In this document: one piece after another, positions 1 to 12,877 of the stretch | How the letters are laid out: each line of letters starts with the position of its first letter | Position numbering within the stretch: the first letter of the stretch is position 1 | Assembly: GCA_037447655.1 (NCBI GenBank) | Contig: JBBHKE010000817.1 | Coordinates: 342,191-406,190, forward strand | From: Zygnema cylindricum | Lineage: Eukaryota > Streptophyta > Zygnematophyceae > Zygnematales > Zygnemataceae | Length of the DNA stretch: 64,000 bases | Direction of reading: 5' to 3' | Translations under genes and position numbers: made by a program | The notes under the pieces: model-generated | The model's input: the letters and a program-made list of their open reading frames with translations, nothing else | Told to the model about the DNA's origin: nothing | Database searches by the model: none

Positions 1-309
1 GGGAGGAGGTGTGGAGGGAGGAGGGAGGAGGGAGGAGGAGGAGGGAGGAGGGTGTGGAGGGAGGAGGGAGGTGGAGGAGGAGGGAGGAGGAGGGAGGGAG
101 GAGGAGGAGGGGAGGAGGGAGGAGGGAGGAGGGAGGGAGGGAGGAGGAGGAGAGGGAGGAGGGAGGAGGGAGGAGGGGAGGGAGGGAGGGAGGGAGGAGG
201 GAGGAGGAGGGAGGGAGGGAGGAGGAGGAGGGAGGAGGGGAGGGAGGAGGGAGGAGGGAGAGGGAGGGAGGGAGGGAGGGAGGGGAGGGGAGGGAGGGTG
301 GGAGGGAAA
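1..309. repeat. GGGA/GGA homopurine tract in CYP97C intron
   Basis: Almost uninterrupted purine sequence built from GGA, GGGA and GGAG units, with two near-identical GTGTGGAGGGAGGAGGGAGG stretches. It lies just downstream of the last visible CYP97C exon on the minus strand, so the transcript would carry it as a CCCTCC-type pyrimidine tract inside an intron. Its translations in any frame are low-complexity Gly/Glu/Arg and are not genes. Confidence 0.85.
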
Positions 310-314
310 TATAC

Positions 315-3300
315 AGGAGGATGGGGATAAAGCCGCATGGATTCATTGATACATCTTGTCACGTATTTTAAATTTCGAGTGTCGGCAAATGTTGGTTTTT
401 GTCCGTTGAGAACAATTTCGACTTCTTCTTGAGCCTTTTTGAGAGCCTCAGGATTCTGCAAATCCGCAATTGCGATTCGTCAGAGGAGGAAGAGGTAAAA
501 AAAAGAGGATAGGGCATTAAGAGGAAGAGATAAGAACTAACATTCAGAAAAGAATATAAAGAGAAAATAAAAATAACAGAAACATAGAGACGCAGAGAGA
601 AAGAGAGAGACAGAGATTGCAAGAGAAACAGATCAAGAGGTAGGCAATAGAATTAGAAATAGAAAAACAGACAGTTGCAGAAACAGAGAAAGGAGAAGGC
701 CGAGAGAAACGTAAAAAGAGTTGAAAAATGGATAGGGAGGGCAGGACAGGGAGAGAGAGAGAGTGTGGTGAGCTAACCTGTGCCAGCAGATAAGCTGTCC
801 ACGTCAGCACAGAGCCTGTGGTCTCATGGCCGGCCACTAGCATCGAGAGGAGATCGTCTCTTAACTGTTGACTTGAAACCTAAAACCCTAACACATAAAT
901 ATTCAAATTCAAGTCAAAAACTGAATAAGACTTGACACAGTCGAGGTTAACTCACGTTAAACTTCATAACTCCTACTCAAAAGTTCTCCTCATAAGCCAT
1001 ACCGCTCCAATCAGATTCGTTACCTCCTCCTCCTCACCCCTCACTCCAATTCCTCTCCCCTCTCCCTCCCCCTCTCCCCCTTCCCCTTCCTCTCTCCCTC
1101 TTATTTCTCTGCTTGCCAAAAGGGAGTCAAACAGAGACAAAGATCCACTAAATAGTCAGTGAGCCTCTCTGCAGCTCCCTTCCCTCTCCACCCCTCTACC
1201 ATGCTCTCCTCCTTCCTTACCTCTTCTCTGCTTGCCAGAAGGAACCTGAGTACACTTGGATCTGCCTCATTCACATACTCCTCTCCCTCTACTCTCTCTC
1301 CCTCCTCCTCCACCATGGCTTTACATTTTGCCACCAACTCCTCCACTGTAACTTGAATCAAAGAAACTGCCGATGCTGCTTTTTGTTGTCGAGGAATAAT
1401 TTGACAAAGAATGGGAACCTGAAGTCCGTTTTCAAAATAACAGAGAAAAAGTCGAAAATTTAAGAAAGGTAGAGAAAAGGAAACAGTAATAAGAAGAAAA
1501 CCCACAGGATGAAATTTCCAAAATCTTATAATTTGGAAAAGTTTTCAGCATTCTTTGGGCACAAAATGTCGAAGTTCAACTTTTGCAATGTCGCTAAAGA
1601 GAAAAAAAGAGAATTATTTATGAATTAATAAAACAAAACCTTTTGAGCACGAGATAATAAATAAAGAAACAAAAACATTCTCTGTTGGGATTCAGACAGG
1701 GTTTTAAGTTTTATAAACATCAGCTGACCTCAAATCTTAAAAACAAATATGACTCACAAATGTCAGGGAAGTTAAAAACAAAAGGGGGGAGAGGCTCTCA
1801 AAATCAGAAAGAAAACCTTTTTGAAAACTAAAATGTACCTTCCAATAGGGCAAAATGTCGGTGGATCTCGATTCTGTTTCCTTCAAAGCTGTATAAACGG
1901 CTTGAATTAAAGGACTATCGGTCGTTAACGAATCAAAATCGTAATTAAAAACCGCTTTTCCAATAATGTCGAGAGTCAACTGTGAAAATTGTGCTTCCAT
2001 ATTTATGGCCCTTTGTTCTTTTGCGGCCTTTTCCAATTTTAACATTAATCTTTCGGTACAAGGAAAGAAAACTCGATCCACCATTGTGGCCAAATATTTC
2101 CGATGGAGTGAAGGCACCACCGCTTTTCGTCGAATCTAAGAAAGTCGATAAGAGCGTTTTGGGAGACAAGGGAAGAGGGATGAGGGAAGGAGAGAACGGG
2201 GTGAGAGAACGGAATTAAAAGATGTATTCAGAGGAAGAGATATGTGGGCAGGAGAGAGGAGAGAATGACAGAGAGAAAGACGTCGGACGTCGGAGTTACA
2301 AAAGAGGGAAAGGGACAGCCAAAAGCAGAGAGGGGAATACAAGAAAGGTAAATTGTGTTCAGAAAAGTAACGAATTAAAGGAAACAGCAAAACTTTAAAC
2401 AGTTTCAAAAAAGAGCAAAATATAAGATTCAATAACCTCCTTTAGAACCTCTCTCCTGTAGAATCCCCATGACAGACTATGTTTATTGTTAAAAAAAATC
2501 AAGATATGGAATTTTCCGATATTCCATTCAAAGTTCTAACGAATTGGAATGTCAAAAGTAATTCTAACAAAATAAAAACATCAAATTTAACTCCCCAAAA
2601 TCTCAAAGCACACACCTTAAACATTCAGAAAAAGACGTAAAAGAAAAAGAAAAGAAAAAGAAAAAGTCGATAACAAAAAAAAGAGATCACGGCAAAAATG
2701 AGGAATTTAAAAAATTAAAACTCACTGCCCAAAGCTCTCCTTCTGCAATTGCGAATCCAGAACCGAAAAGAAATTCGGCAACTTCTGCGACAAGCCCTTT
2801 CCCATATTTTCCATAACCTTTCAAAACATGTTTTGCGGCTTCTGGTTCGCCAATAATCACAAAATTTCGGGGTCCAGCAGCCAACCTGACCGCCCGTAAA
2901 AAAAAAACATACACAAGAACCGAGCAGAAAGTTATATACACTCCCCATTCCTGTTAGAGTTAGTGAATCACCAAGTTAACGCTTTACTAAAATTAACACA
3001 CTAAATCATGTGTACCTGGCTCATTATGGGGCAATTAACTATACAGAGTTATTAACACCAAGTTTTGATTTTGTGTCAAAAAAACACTCAATTAAATTAC
3101 AGTGATTGACTCGGATAGTGATGACTAATCTAGTAAAGCAGAAAACGATACAGGCGTATTGAACCAGTATATAAAAAAATGGGTCACATAATATTACGAA
3201 ATAGGTAGACAGAAGACAGCCGAAGAAATCACAAAAAATCAAAATTCTGACATGATCCACGATGGTTGATCCACGACGGTTGATGTGCATTAGAAATAAA

Positions 3301-4449
3301 AAAATGAAAATAAAACGAATAGTGAGCGGCACAGATTTATGAGCTGAAGTTGAATGAAAAACAAAAAGCGAAAGATAAAGTTTCCAACATTTAAGATAAG
3401 CGTGTGATCCACGATGTTTTGGTGTAACACACTTTCCTGGCTGTTTGAGTTCAAAGGGGTAAATTTTGTGCTGGCAAGAGAACACAAAGTTACTTTCAAC
3501 CCCCCCTCACCCTCTTCCTCTCCCTCTTCCCCTTCCTCACCCTCTCCCTCTCTCCCTCTCTCCCTCTCCCACTTTTTTCACCCCTACCCTTTGCATTCCC
3601 TTCGTCTCTCCTTTCTGCTCTCCTACATTATACTCAATCAGAAAGCTCGCATGACTTCAAAGCATCACGACATTCTGAAACCTCTTTACTCTTCTCCTCA
3701 TTCTCCCTCTTCTCTCTCCCCTCTCCCCTCTCCCTTCTCACTTCTCTGTCCCCTCTCTCCCTCTCTCTCCTCTCTCCTCTCTCCCCTCTCCCCTCTCCCT
3801 TCTCACTTCTCTGTCCCCTCTCTCCCCTCTCTCTCCTCTCTCTCCTCTCTCTCCTCTCCCCCCTTCCTCTGTCCTCCATCCTCTCTCACCTGTACAATGG
3901 TCCAGACTCCAACATCCACTTAAAAAGGGGTAAAAACAGAGCCCCTCCTAAAAGGTCCTTTACGTCCTCCAGCTTCGCATCTGCCACGGGGATCCCTGAT
4001 TCGTCGGGACCTCTGAGCTGTGACACCAGCCACGTCAGCCAATCAGGGCTCACCCAGGATATTCCTGCACCAGAAACATCCTTTCTGGATTCGGTGGAAT
4101 TAGGGTTAGGGTTAGGGTTAGGGTTAGGGTTAGGGTTAGGGTTAGGGTTAGGGTTAGGGTTAGGGATAGGGTTAGGGTTAGGGTTAGGGTCAGGGCTTTC
4201 GGAAGAAGCTTTCACTAGGGAAGAAGGAGAGCGAGAGGGAGAGGGAGAGGGAGAGCGAGAAAGAGGGAGAGAGGAACGGAGGGGGAGAGGGAGAGGGAGA
4301 GATAGTTGGAAGCCATAAAAGGGAGAGGTGAGCATGGACGAGGAAGTGAGGAAAGAACGTTTATTCGCATGGGTGTGAGTGTGACATGACAATGTGGTTG
4401 AGAGAGAGGATGTATGTGAGAGTGACACGTGGAGGGACGAGACAGCCAT
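315..4449 (-). CDS. CYP97C: Cytochrome P450 CYP97C (carotenoid epsilon-ring hydroxylase, LUT1 type), 3'-truncated by window edge
   Basis: Six exons on the minus strand, phases all consistent: 4449-3890, 2885-2726, 2135-1839, 1418-1221, 864-778 and 455-315, giving the first ~481 residues. The start is Met at 4449, opening a Ser-rich plastid transit peptide; longer in-frame upstream sequence looks like leader. Recognisable blocks are [59 protein letters not shown], then the I-helix AGHETTGS (~416-423) and the K-helix ExxR (Glu472-Arg475). The heme-ligand Cys motif must lie beyond position 1. The family hydroxylates the epsilon ring of alpha-carotene-derived xanthophylls toward lutein in plastids; the motif set fits CYP97C better than CYP97A/B. 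Acceptor choice for exon 5 (864) skips a few residues usual in the family. Exon 1 carries an Asn-Pro repeat coded by TTAGGG-type DNA. Introns contain only CT/GA-rich or AT-rich sequence. Confidence 0.93.
4100..4195. repeat. Interstitial (TTAGGG)16 array inside coding exon
   Basis: Sixteen consecutive hexamers of TTAGGG on the plus strand, with one TAGGGA-type and one CAGGGT-type variant. On the minus strand they are read as AAC CCT, so they extend CYP97C exon 1 by an Asn-Pro dipeptide repeat between the transit peptide and the conserved N-terminal block. The array length is a multiple of six, so the frame is kept. Confidence 0.95.
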
Positions 4450-4740
4450 GGCTACAGCTTTTATATTATTTTTTTCTCTCCCTCTCTCTCTCTCTTTCCC
4501 ACTCGTTTTACTCTCACTTTCTCTAAAGCAGCTTTGCAGGCGACCGGATAAGAGATTTCCATGTAAGCTAAAGTTTAGGAAAGTGCAATAATTTTGGAAG
4601 GAAGAAGACAAAAAAAAAGGTACAAAGTGAAAATATCGTGCGCACTTTGTCGGATTGTTAATCCGACGGTGGATAGGAAAAGATTCTATCATTTTTGGTC
4701 CAAAGTCGGATCGTACGGCAAAATGCGATGAACCGCAAAC

Positions 4741-4939
4741 TACACCTTGAATCGTTATTAGCGTATAGAAATTATTAGTGTAAAGAAAAAATTAGCATCA
4801 TTCATTCTAATTTAGTGCAAGGAGACGTGGCAGATTATGGTCCACGTCCTTAAATAGTGTAATTATATTTAAGGTATCAATGTCAAAATTTTGGGGTGCC
4901 GATATAGAGTACATAAGGCTAATAACGATTCACAGTGTA
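4741..4939. mobile_element. MITE-like element, family A copy 1
   Basis: Starts TACACCTTGAATCGTTATTA and ends with its imperfect inverse, CTAATAACGATTCACAGTGTA minus its first base. The interior, including GGAGACGTGGCAGATTATGG and TTTTGGGGTGCCGATA, is shared with a second copy at 21411-21616. No coding capacity; non-autonomous. Confidence 0.8.
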
Positions 4940-5251
4940 CTGTAGACCCCAAAAAAACAAAAAAAAAATATTCAGCGGGCGTATTATGTTTCTACGCGTG
5001 ACGTTTACGGGAAATAATAAAATTTAAATCGCCCTAAAAAATTTGAGAAACAGTTTTCTGCTTCAGAAGTAGAATCTGATTCGCCCAGACTTGAAAATCT
5101 GTCTAAGAATTTTTTTGAGATGCGTAAACAGCCGTAAAAATAGAGTTATAAAATGTTTTTGTTCTTCCCCTATTTTTACTCATTTTGTTGCTATAGGCAA
5201 CGCGGCGACCTGTGAGTGGCGGAAAACTTGGACCGCTTCATTTATGGGCAC

Positions 5252-5473
5252 TACACCGTGAATCGCTATTAGTGTTAATGTTTTTTTCGTCTCTTAAAAA
5301 CATCTTTTCTCCGTACACACATGTCAAATTGTGGATCTGACGGTTGCGATTGAAAGCTAAAATTCTCAGCTTCTTAATGGCGGTTTCAAATTGAAATTCG
5401 GACAAGTGTGTACGGAAAAATGTTTTTTAAGTGGCAAAAAAATTATTAACACTAATAAGCGATACACGGTGTA
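5252..5473. mobile_element. MITE-like element, family B copy 1
   Basis: 222-bp element, TACACCGTGAATCGCTATTA at the left and CGATACACGGTGTA at the right. Subterminal inverted blocks CTCCGTACACAC and GTGTGTACGGA flank a short core containing TCTGACGGTTGCGATTGAAA. Related copies occur at 12101, 26715, 36767, 37687, 44242 and 50155. It sits less than 300 bp upstream of the FSH hydrolase start. Confidence 0.85.
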
Positions 5474-5649
5474 CCCATCGTGCTTACGATCGGACTTTGG
5501 ACCGCAAAGTGCCCACATGGAGAAGAGCCCTGACGTGTCCGATTACGGTAATGTTTCCTTGGCGTTTCTCAAATCGGACACGTGTGCACGAACTGATTTA
5601 ATTTGTGAAAAAGTCAGCAACGGTAATAATTTTACACGGTGTCGTATTG

Positions 5650-5734
5650 AAAAAACCCTAAAAAATCCTAAAAAACCCTTAAAAATCCTAAAAAACCCTT
5701 AAAAATCCTAAAAAACCCTAAAAAACCCTTTAAA
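5650..5734 (+). repeat. Degenerate CCCTAAA/telobox repeat in FSH leader
   Basis: Runs of AAAAACCCTAAAAAATCC-type units ending about 20 bp before the hydrolase start codon. AAACCCTA is the plant telobox, known from promoters and leaders of growth and translation genes; a role here is inference. Confidence 0.7.
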
Positions 5735-5756
5735 CTCTCTCGTCAGGAAAACAGCC

Positions 5757-8700
5757 ATGGCTGCTGCTCCGAAACTGAGAGTCCTCTGCCTCCATAGTTT
5801 CCGTACGAGTGGTGCTATTTTCAAGCAGCAAATGATGATGGCGCAATGGGATAAGTCTCTCTACGATCTTGTGGACATGGTATGTACATCATAGCTGTTT
5901 TAAATGAAATTGAGTGGATGTGAGAATAGTAATAATAACATAAATTTATCTAAAGGATAGAGCATGAATGAATATCTCACAATTGAATGGATTTCTTTGC
6001 TGCTTGATTTGAAAGTTAATTCTTAGCTGGTGGTAGAATACAATTGCAATAGATGCAATAAAATTCATATCTTTGAGAGTTTCTTGAAGATATGCCAAGT
6101 TTTTCTCATGTGCAAGAAGCGACTTATCGAATTTATTTATTTCTGTCTAGCGGAGCCAAACATTTAAACGTTTAAACAAAAAAGCCTCTGTTAAACCATT
6201 TATACGTCTGTTTTGTTTACATTTAAACATTTTTTCGAGTGTCTCCTATTTCTGTCGTCTTAGATTGTTTTATTCATTTGTAATTTGTTGAGATCCCTCG
6301 ACATTGTTGGAGGCGAATTGTAAGAAAATGTGCAAGAAAGTTCTTGAGAGTCTATCAAAAAGCAGCGTTCTTCTGGAATTTCTTTATTGTGTTATAATAA
6401 ATGGACAAGATTGAATAGGCCGTACCAACAAAAAACTACACTATTAAAATTTCTGCTTGACTAAGCCATCATCATTTGTGGCTGTCCTTTCTATCTCCCT
6501 CCTCATCGCTCTCCCTTCCTCCTCCTCCCTGCCCCTTTCTCCCTCCCACAGGTGAACAAATTTCACATAATTATCATATGACAGTTCATCATGTTTGGTA
6601 CTGATTTGGCAATGGTGGCATATGTTGTCACCGAAACCATTTTCGTTTTTGTACTTTAATTGAATCATTTTGTCAAATGGGAGAATCCTATGGGCAGAAT
6701 TGTCATACTTAGTAATGCTGATCGATAAGGCTTTGATGTTGGTGATACCCCATCGAGTGGTTTTGAAAAGGTCTCTTCTTTGAAGAATCAGTTGTCTCGT
6801 GTCAATATAGTTGTCCATTTTTCATTATTTCAAGCAGTTTAGCAGTACAATAAAAGATTGTGAAAGAGGAACATATTCAAGGCTGTTTATGGTCAAAGCA
6901 TGTGCTAATTTCTTTTTTCCATGATGCATACACTGTGCCTTTATACGCCCATAAACTCTATCTATCTGTGGATAAGAATAGGAGTTAGCGCATAGAGAAA
7001 CTTATTTTATTTATGTTTTTAATCTTTTCTTGAGTTTTGGCATTTATCTATACACGGCGAGCTTGGCTAAAGGAGGCAGCAAGTTGCTGATTTGCTAATT
7101 GCATCTGGTTGTATATAACTGTGAAGGAGCTAAGGGCAAACCTTTTTCTAAGTATCAACCCTGTGTCAGAATATAAGACATGCAGATTTCTTTTCTACAT
7201 GTGGAATGGCCATTGTTCTCAGTCTGCCATTCAAAAATGAATGTCAAAAAATTTGAATTCGTGTCAAAAAAATTCCAGTCCACAAATGTGTTTTCATGCT
7301 GTAAGCTTACTTTCTTTCTGTCGTCAGGTTTTTGTTAACGCACCATTTGCGGCGTCAGGGAAGTCGGAGGTAGAGGGTTTTTTTGATCCCCCTTTTTATG
7401 AATGGTGGAGTGCCAATCCTGTAAGCTCTCTGGAAACAAAGATGCCCTTTCTAATCTAATAATTATTGTCATCTCGTTCCTAGCATCTAATAAACTTGTT
7501 ATGTTTCACATCTCCTGTGTCTTAAACCAATTTAAAAACCAGTCATGTGCATATCTAATTTGAAATTTTACAAATGGCTGCCTTAGGAGTGATGTTGACC
7601 AAACACCCTGTTACACTCTGATATATGTTTATTTAATGCCATGTTGCTATTTGCGGGCCTTCAATTTTACTTTGATATAAAATGTCCTTTCAGTACTGAC
7701 ACTACTTCCATGTGAAATATTGCCCTTAATGCGTTGAAAAAAGAAAACACATGCTTTAGGAAACTAGAGCTATTTAGAAGGATAAAATCCATTCGATTTT
7801 GTATTAGTCCCCTCCCCACTTTTATTCCCTCCAAAGCTTCTGATTCCAACTTCTGGTGAACCTGTACTTCCAGGACTTCACTGAATATCGTGGCTTTGAG
7901 GAGAGTGTAGCTTTTGTGTCTGACTACATCACTTTGCATGGGCCCTTTGATGGTCTGATGGGCTTCTCCCAGGTGTGTACCGGCTTTCCTTCTTTTCCAT
8001 GCCAACATTGCTTGCTTAATTTGGAGTTTTTGGATTAAACAGTTCCGGACGATCCATTTCTTTTTTCATTTATGGGCCTCGGATCTTCATTAAATTGTTT
8101 TATTGCTTTTTGTTCTCTCTTGTGGGAAAACTGATACGTGCTATCAGGTTTGCCAATGAAACAAAGCATTATTGTTTGTATTTTGTTGCCAAAATTTGTG
8201 GCTCACAATGGAGTTTTACGGGTTGGGCATTTTTGGTTCGCAGGGAGGCATTCTTTCTTCCTCATTGGCCTCCATGCAGCAAAAGGTATTTTCATGGGAA
8301 GCCAGTTTGCAGGGCTTTTCGGATTCTTTTCACGGTTTTTTAAGATTTGTCTCGGTGGGTCTCTGTTTTTCAAATTAGATGTAAATTTATTGATCAAAAA
8401 CATTCAACTCTGTTTTGCAAGATTCTTTTATGTGGTAACTTCTCAGTTTTTTTTTTAAATCTCACTGGTCGTTTATATGCCATATGTGTGGATAAATGGA
8501 GAATTTCAAGAATCTTCTAAAGCTACTCCTTCCATGCATAGCGTAGTATACAAAAACATGGAAGGCATGAAAACCATTTGCTAAACTTATGATATGCTAA
8601 GGAGAAGGAAACTGAAAAAAACTCATTATCCAATATAGAGTATTCTCCATTTTGAAAAAAATTGTGGATCAGTTCTTGGGAGAACCATCCAGATTCTGCT

Positions 8701-10375
8701 ATTTGTGAACATGTAAACATGTTTACACTCGAGAATCTGATCATAGTAGTGATGAATGCAGTAGATTGAACCAAACTTCATTTTCATTTTTTTTCTGAAA
8801 CATTTTTGATCTCGAATTGAGAAAAGCATGTTTGGACAAGAGTTGGGTCGTCAATAAATTTTCAATGTAATTACGAGTTGTGGCTGGTAAGCCACACTAT
8901 CTGATATTGTTGAACAATTTTTGTTTAGTATGCCAATCTTTAGGGGGGTTTCACCTGTTATTTCTTTTACATGCGATTGATAGCTCTTTTTCCATTTTCA
9001 TGTTGTAAATATGATATGTAGTAGTTCCTCTTAACATGAATTAAATGATGTCCATCACATGTGTTGGAAGTAGATGGACATATCGGAAACCTCTTAAAAG
9101 TTGCCGCTTGCATGGCTTTTAGTTTTTTTCCCCACCTGTTATGGATGTCATTTTATGTGAACGCTTTAATGCAGAGTAAAACAGTCTTATGACATTATTT
9201 TATTGGAGATAAAGACTGAAGCCTGATAGGAATACCCAATGGAGGTGATGCAGAGATTAGCACTAAACAATGTTCCTCCGTTCCGGTTTGTAGTTATCGT
9301 TGGTGGATCTCGACCTCGTGCAACCGCCCTCCAGAATCTGTTTTTAGAGCCTATCGTGTGCCCATCTCTGCATCTTATCGGTAAGTTTCTATTTGTTTTG
9401 GTCTCCAATGTTTGTGAAATGCAACCTTATAGTTGTTGTTTTGTAGCCCTTCGTGTCTCGTGATGATCCATGGCCCTGAACTAATGAAGAGCGCTTAGTT
9501 CCCACATCTTGTATTTGATTGTTGGCCCCATTGGGGCCTGTTGTGTGGTTGTCTCAAATGGTCTACGATCTGAATGCTCCAGGAGAAAAAGATTTTATGC
9601 GAGAAAGAGGGGAGATCCTTCAATCGTCGTTCCATAAGCCGACAGTAATCCGACATGTGCGAGGGCATGTGGTCCCCAAGCTTGGTGAGGATGCTGGACA
9701 TTGCTGGTGGTTGTTCAACTTGAAGGGTTTGAGGCTTTTATTTTTTGAAGCAGTATATATCTTTCGTCTTGTCGTCTCTTGTCGTGTCGTCTTGTCTCGT
9801 CTTGTCATGTCCATATTTGCAACGTGTTTGCGTGAAGCTTAGACAATGGGGTAAAAAAGCCTAAAAACTATGGCTGTAGTAGAGGTGCTTATTTCACATT
9901 TTATCTGTGCTTAACCTTACCGTACGCCATTTACTTAAGTAAAATTTGAACTAAATAGGTATCTTATGGCCTCTTTGTTTTGGAGGGTACACTGAATCAC
10001 TCTCAAGGTCCAAGATTTTGAAACACCGTTTTTCCCCATGTAAATTAACCCCAAAAACATTTTTTTTATTTAATGCACATCTTTTCACACATGAGTGAGT
10101 AAGTTTGGATTGCTTTTTTACATCTTCTAAGTTAAGTTGTTCTGACACACTGTACTAAATGTCACGACCTATTTGGGATCTTGTCTTATCTTTGGTATAT
10201 CTGGTTTCATATGTTGCCTGTCATTTCACACATACATATTGCAACAGAAAACATGCATTTTTTATCTGGAGAGGTTTCTAACAAACAGAGATTCTTCATT
10301 TGGGCAGATGAGCTGCAAATGGGCATATTTCGTGGTTTTTTGGGGGCGTTTAAGCCCCTTTCTCCTCCTGCATAA
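5757..10375 (+). CDS. FSH1-type serine hydrolase (alpha/beta hydrolase)
   Basis: Seven exons: 5757-5879, 7328-7420, 7874-7972, 8244-8285, 9254-9380, 9583-9684, 10308-10375. Phases join exactly to 654 nt and a 217-residue protein; all junctions are GT-AG. It opens MAAAPKLRVLCLHSFRTSG, the first strand and loop of the FSH family. The nucleophile Ser104 lies in GFSQGG, which spans an exon junction; the acid is probably Asp165 in LHLIGEKD, and the base His190 in RGHVVPKL. All three catalytic positions are therefore present. FSH proteins are cytosolic-type carboxylester or thioester hydrolases of largely unknown substrate. No signal or transit peptide is apparent. The start follows a CCCTAAA-rich leader. 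Introns are AT-rich and hold no other gene I could support, including a minus-strand open frame at 6444-6818 in intron 1. Confidence 0.93.
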
Positions 10376-12100
10376 GACAATCTTTTTTAGACGCTGAACC
10401 ATCAACAAGCAACATGTGATGGCAGCTTCTTTTCCCATTATTGTTTTCGACGGACCATTTCAGTTTTTTCACCACTTCACATCCTGCAAATTCAAAGCAG
10501 TGATTGCAGACTTCGGAATCGGTGACCAAAACTTATTGTCAAGCATGCCATTGTCTTGATAAGGAAACGTGATAAGGAAACATCGGGTATCGAACCTTAG
10601 AATCCTTTTTTTTTCGACATCCAGGGTAGTCCCTCAGGGTAGCCCGAAAATGTGTGAAGACCCGATATCACCGTTCACAGACAGAAAAGGCAAAGGAAGA
10701 ATGGAATGGCATTGTATTTATTTTCAACAGCTGATTTTTGTTGGCAGTATTGGAGCTTGCTCGATGTCATATGGATCACGACAGGGAAAACAAGTCGAAA
10801 TCCATGCGTCAGGAAATAGCTTAAGAGGAGAGAAAGGAAACGGAAAGAAGAAGGATCAAGGTGCTGCTCTGTAAGTTAAAAGTGTGAAGTCAAAGTGCTC
10901 TTGTAGTACACACCAAAAAGCACCGTCGCTTGTGGAAAATTGAAACATCAGTCGTCGCAATTAGTGCTTTCTCATTGGGCAATACACATTGTGAGATAGA
11001 ACATACACACAAGTATAGGAGTTTTGGCTCTCATTGCTGATCTGAGTTGTAATAGTTTACGCATACCATGTATATTGTTGAATCCATAAATGGTACAACA
11101 TTTTTTGTGATTGGCTTCTTTAATAGTGCCGGATCTGTCAAGACTTTCTCTCTGGCTGAATGCAAAGTAGAATTGGATCTTGCTATAATAGAGAACCTTT
11201 TCATGCTGCGAAAGCCAGTCATAAAGTCATAAAACTGGTACATGAGCTTGCCAGGTCTCTAGCCGTGAGCATGGAAGCCAATTTGACTAGCTTACTCACT
11301 CTTCTGTTTCTTGCATAATTAACATTTTGAAGAAGTGTACAATTTTTGTTACCTTGCAAACCATTTGAGTTGGGTTGTATTGAAGTTAGGCTATATCCCA
11401 TGTGAGAAGGCAAGCGATAAAGAATTTATAAAGATGCAAATCAATGTTTGAAAGTACCGTAAAAGGTCTAGGATGCACTAGATAGGAAAACTATGGTAAG
11501 TCATTGTCAGACAATAATCCAACTCAACAAGCAATTGTCTCGCACGTGGTTCTCATTGCACTGTGAGTTTTCTTACGAGATCTGTTAAAATTAACGTAAC
11601 TGTTTTTTTTTTTTAATTTGCTGTAATCGAAGACAAGAGAGCATACACTATCATTGGATGTAAGTTCAGTTCATAACTCGGCAAATGTAGAATTCTGCAG
11701 ATGTCAATTATTCTTCATATAATGCGAGGGTAGGGAAAATGATTGTTTTGCTCATTTGATGGAAATGTTTAAATATAATTCAGGAACTGCATGTGCTTTG
11801 CATTTACAAAAAAAGTGTTGTTGACAAAATTTCATGGCATTGGTGTTTAAGCCGTTTGTGCTTTCTGACAAGACTTTGAAACACATTGCCCTTCGGTAGT
11901 TTCTGATAACAGAAAGCTGTATAAAAGCGTGTGATGGTCAACCAACTGAGTTACATGGAAACAGAAGAAAAAAAAAGCCAACCCGGAGAGAAACATACAA
12001 ACCAAAAATGAAAAACACTGGGAAAGAAACAAACAGAGAAAAAACACAAATTAACAGAGGAACTGAAAAAACAACAAATAACACAAAAACAACAAAAAAC

Positions 12101-12319
12101 TACAGTGTATCGCTATTAGTGTTAATAATTTTTTCGCCACTTAAAATATATTTTCTCCGTACACACTTGTCCGATTTTCAGATGGAGTCCGCCAATGGAA
12201 AGGTGAGAATCTTGACTTTCAATCGCAACCGTCAGATCTCAAATCAGGCAAGTGTGTACGGAGAAAAGATGTTTTAAGTGGCGAAAAAAATATTAACACC
12301 AATAGCGATACACGGTGTA
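12101..12319. mobile_element. MITE-like element, family B copy 2
   Basis: 219 bp; TACAGTGTATCGCTATTAGT at the left, CCAATAGCGATACACGGTGTA (less its first base) at the right, with the family's CTCCGTACACACTTGTCC and GTGTGTACGGAGAAAAG subterminal blocks. Confidence 0.85.
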
Positions 12320-12591
12320 GCAAACCCCAATAAAACTACCAAACCAACCGTGAACAAGTAAATAATAATAATAAAAAAATCTCTAAGTCGGGGGCTCGGA
12401 CACATTAATCCACCGTGCCTCATGGAGCCCACTAAGAGAAGTCTGGAACGAAACGACAATCCAAAGCCGAAAACATCATATTGCAAAATTAGGAAATCCG
12501 CACAACCTGTTAAACCAAAGATAAGTTTAGGGGATGGTCTCCTAAGGCCTCTTCTCCTCGAGCCAGCGTCTACCACAAGTATGGTTGTTCA

Positions 12592-12877
12592 ATTCGCGCT
12601 ATTTTTTCCTTTTTTACGATTTTTACGTATTATTCGTTAGTTTTATACTTTTCTTAAATTTCGTCAAAAGTACGAACATATACGGACACTGTACGAAGAC
12701 GTACAGAAAATAGACGGCAGCTGTACTGAAATATACGGACGTAGTACATAAATGTACGAAAACGCACGGATACATAGTCGGGTACACATTTTTATCGACT
12801 TTTTGATATCGATTAATGCGAATCGTACGTATTATCCGCGCGTTCGTTTCGTGGGTAGCATGCTATTTGAACAACTA
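12592..12877. mobile_element. Inverted-repeat element, family E copy
   Basis: Ends TGGTTGTTCAATTCGCG and GCTATTTGAACAACTA are inverted relatives of each other and of the termini of the larger element at 45306-46288. The interior is rich in GTACG words and has no open frame. The word CCACAAGTATGG occurs just before the left end and again a few bases past the right end, possibly a footprint or chance duplication. Confidence 0.6.

Larger units (their letters stand above)
4450..5756. promoter_or_regulatory. Divergent intergenic region between CYP97C and FSH hydrolase
   Basis: About 1.3 kb separates the two start codons. It contains two MITE-like insertions (4741-4939 and 5252-5473), leaving little unique sequence for two promoters. 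CACGTCC and CACGTGT-like words occur in and beside the elements. The last 110 bases before the FSH start are a CCCTAAA-type leader. No clear TATA box could be assigned. Confidence 0.5.

Noticed and set aside
9-371. Long Gly/Glu/Arg open frames at the left edge
   Set aside because: They are translations of a homopurine repeat within a CYP97C intron in several frames at once.
4100-4195. A chromosome end or telomere
   Set aside because: The hexamers are internal, in frame within a well-defined exon, with genes on both sides.
6444-6818. Minus-strand frame of 124 codons in FSH intron 1
   Set aside because: No family resemblance, no splice or start context, and it sits fully inside an intron.
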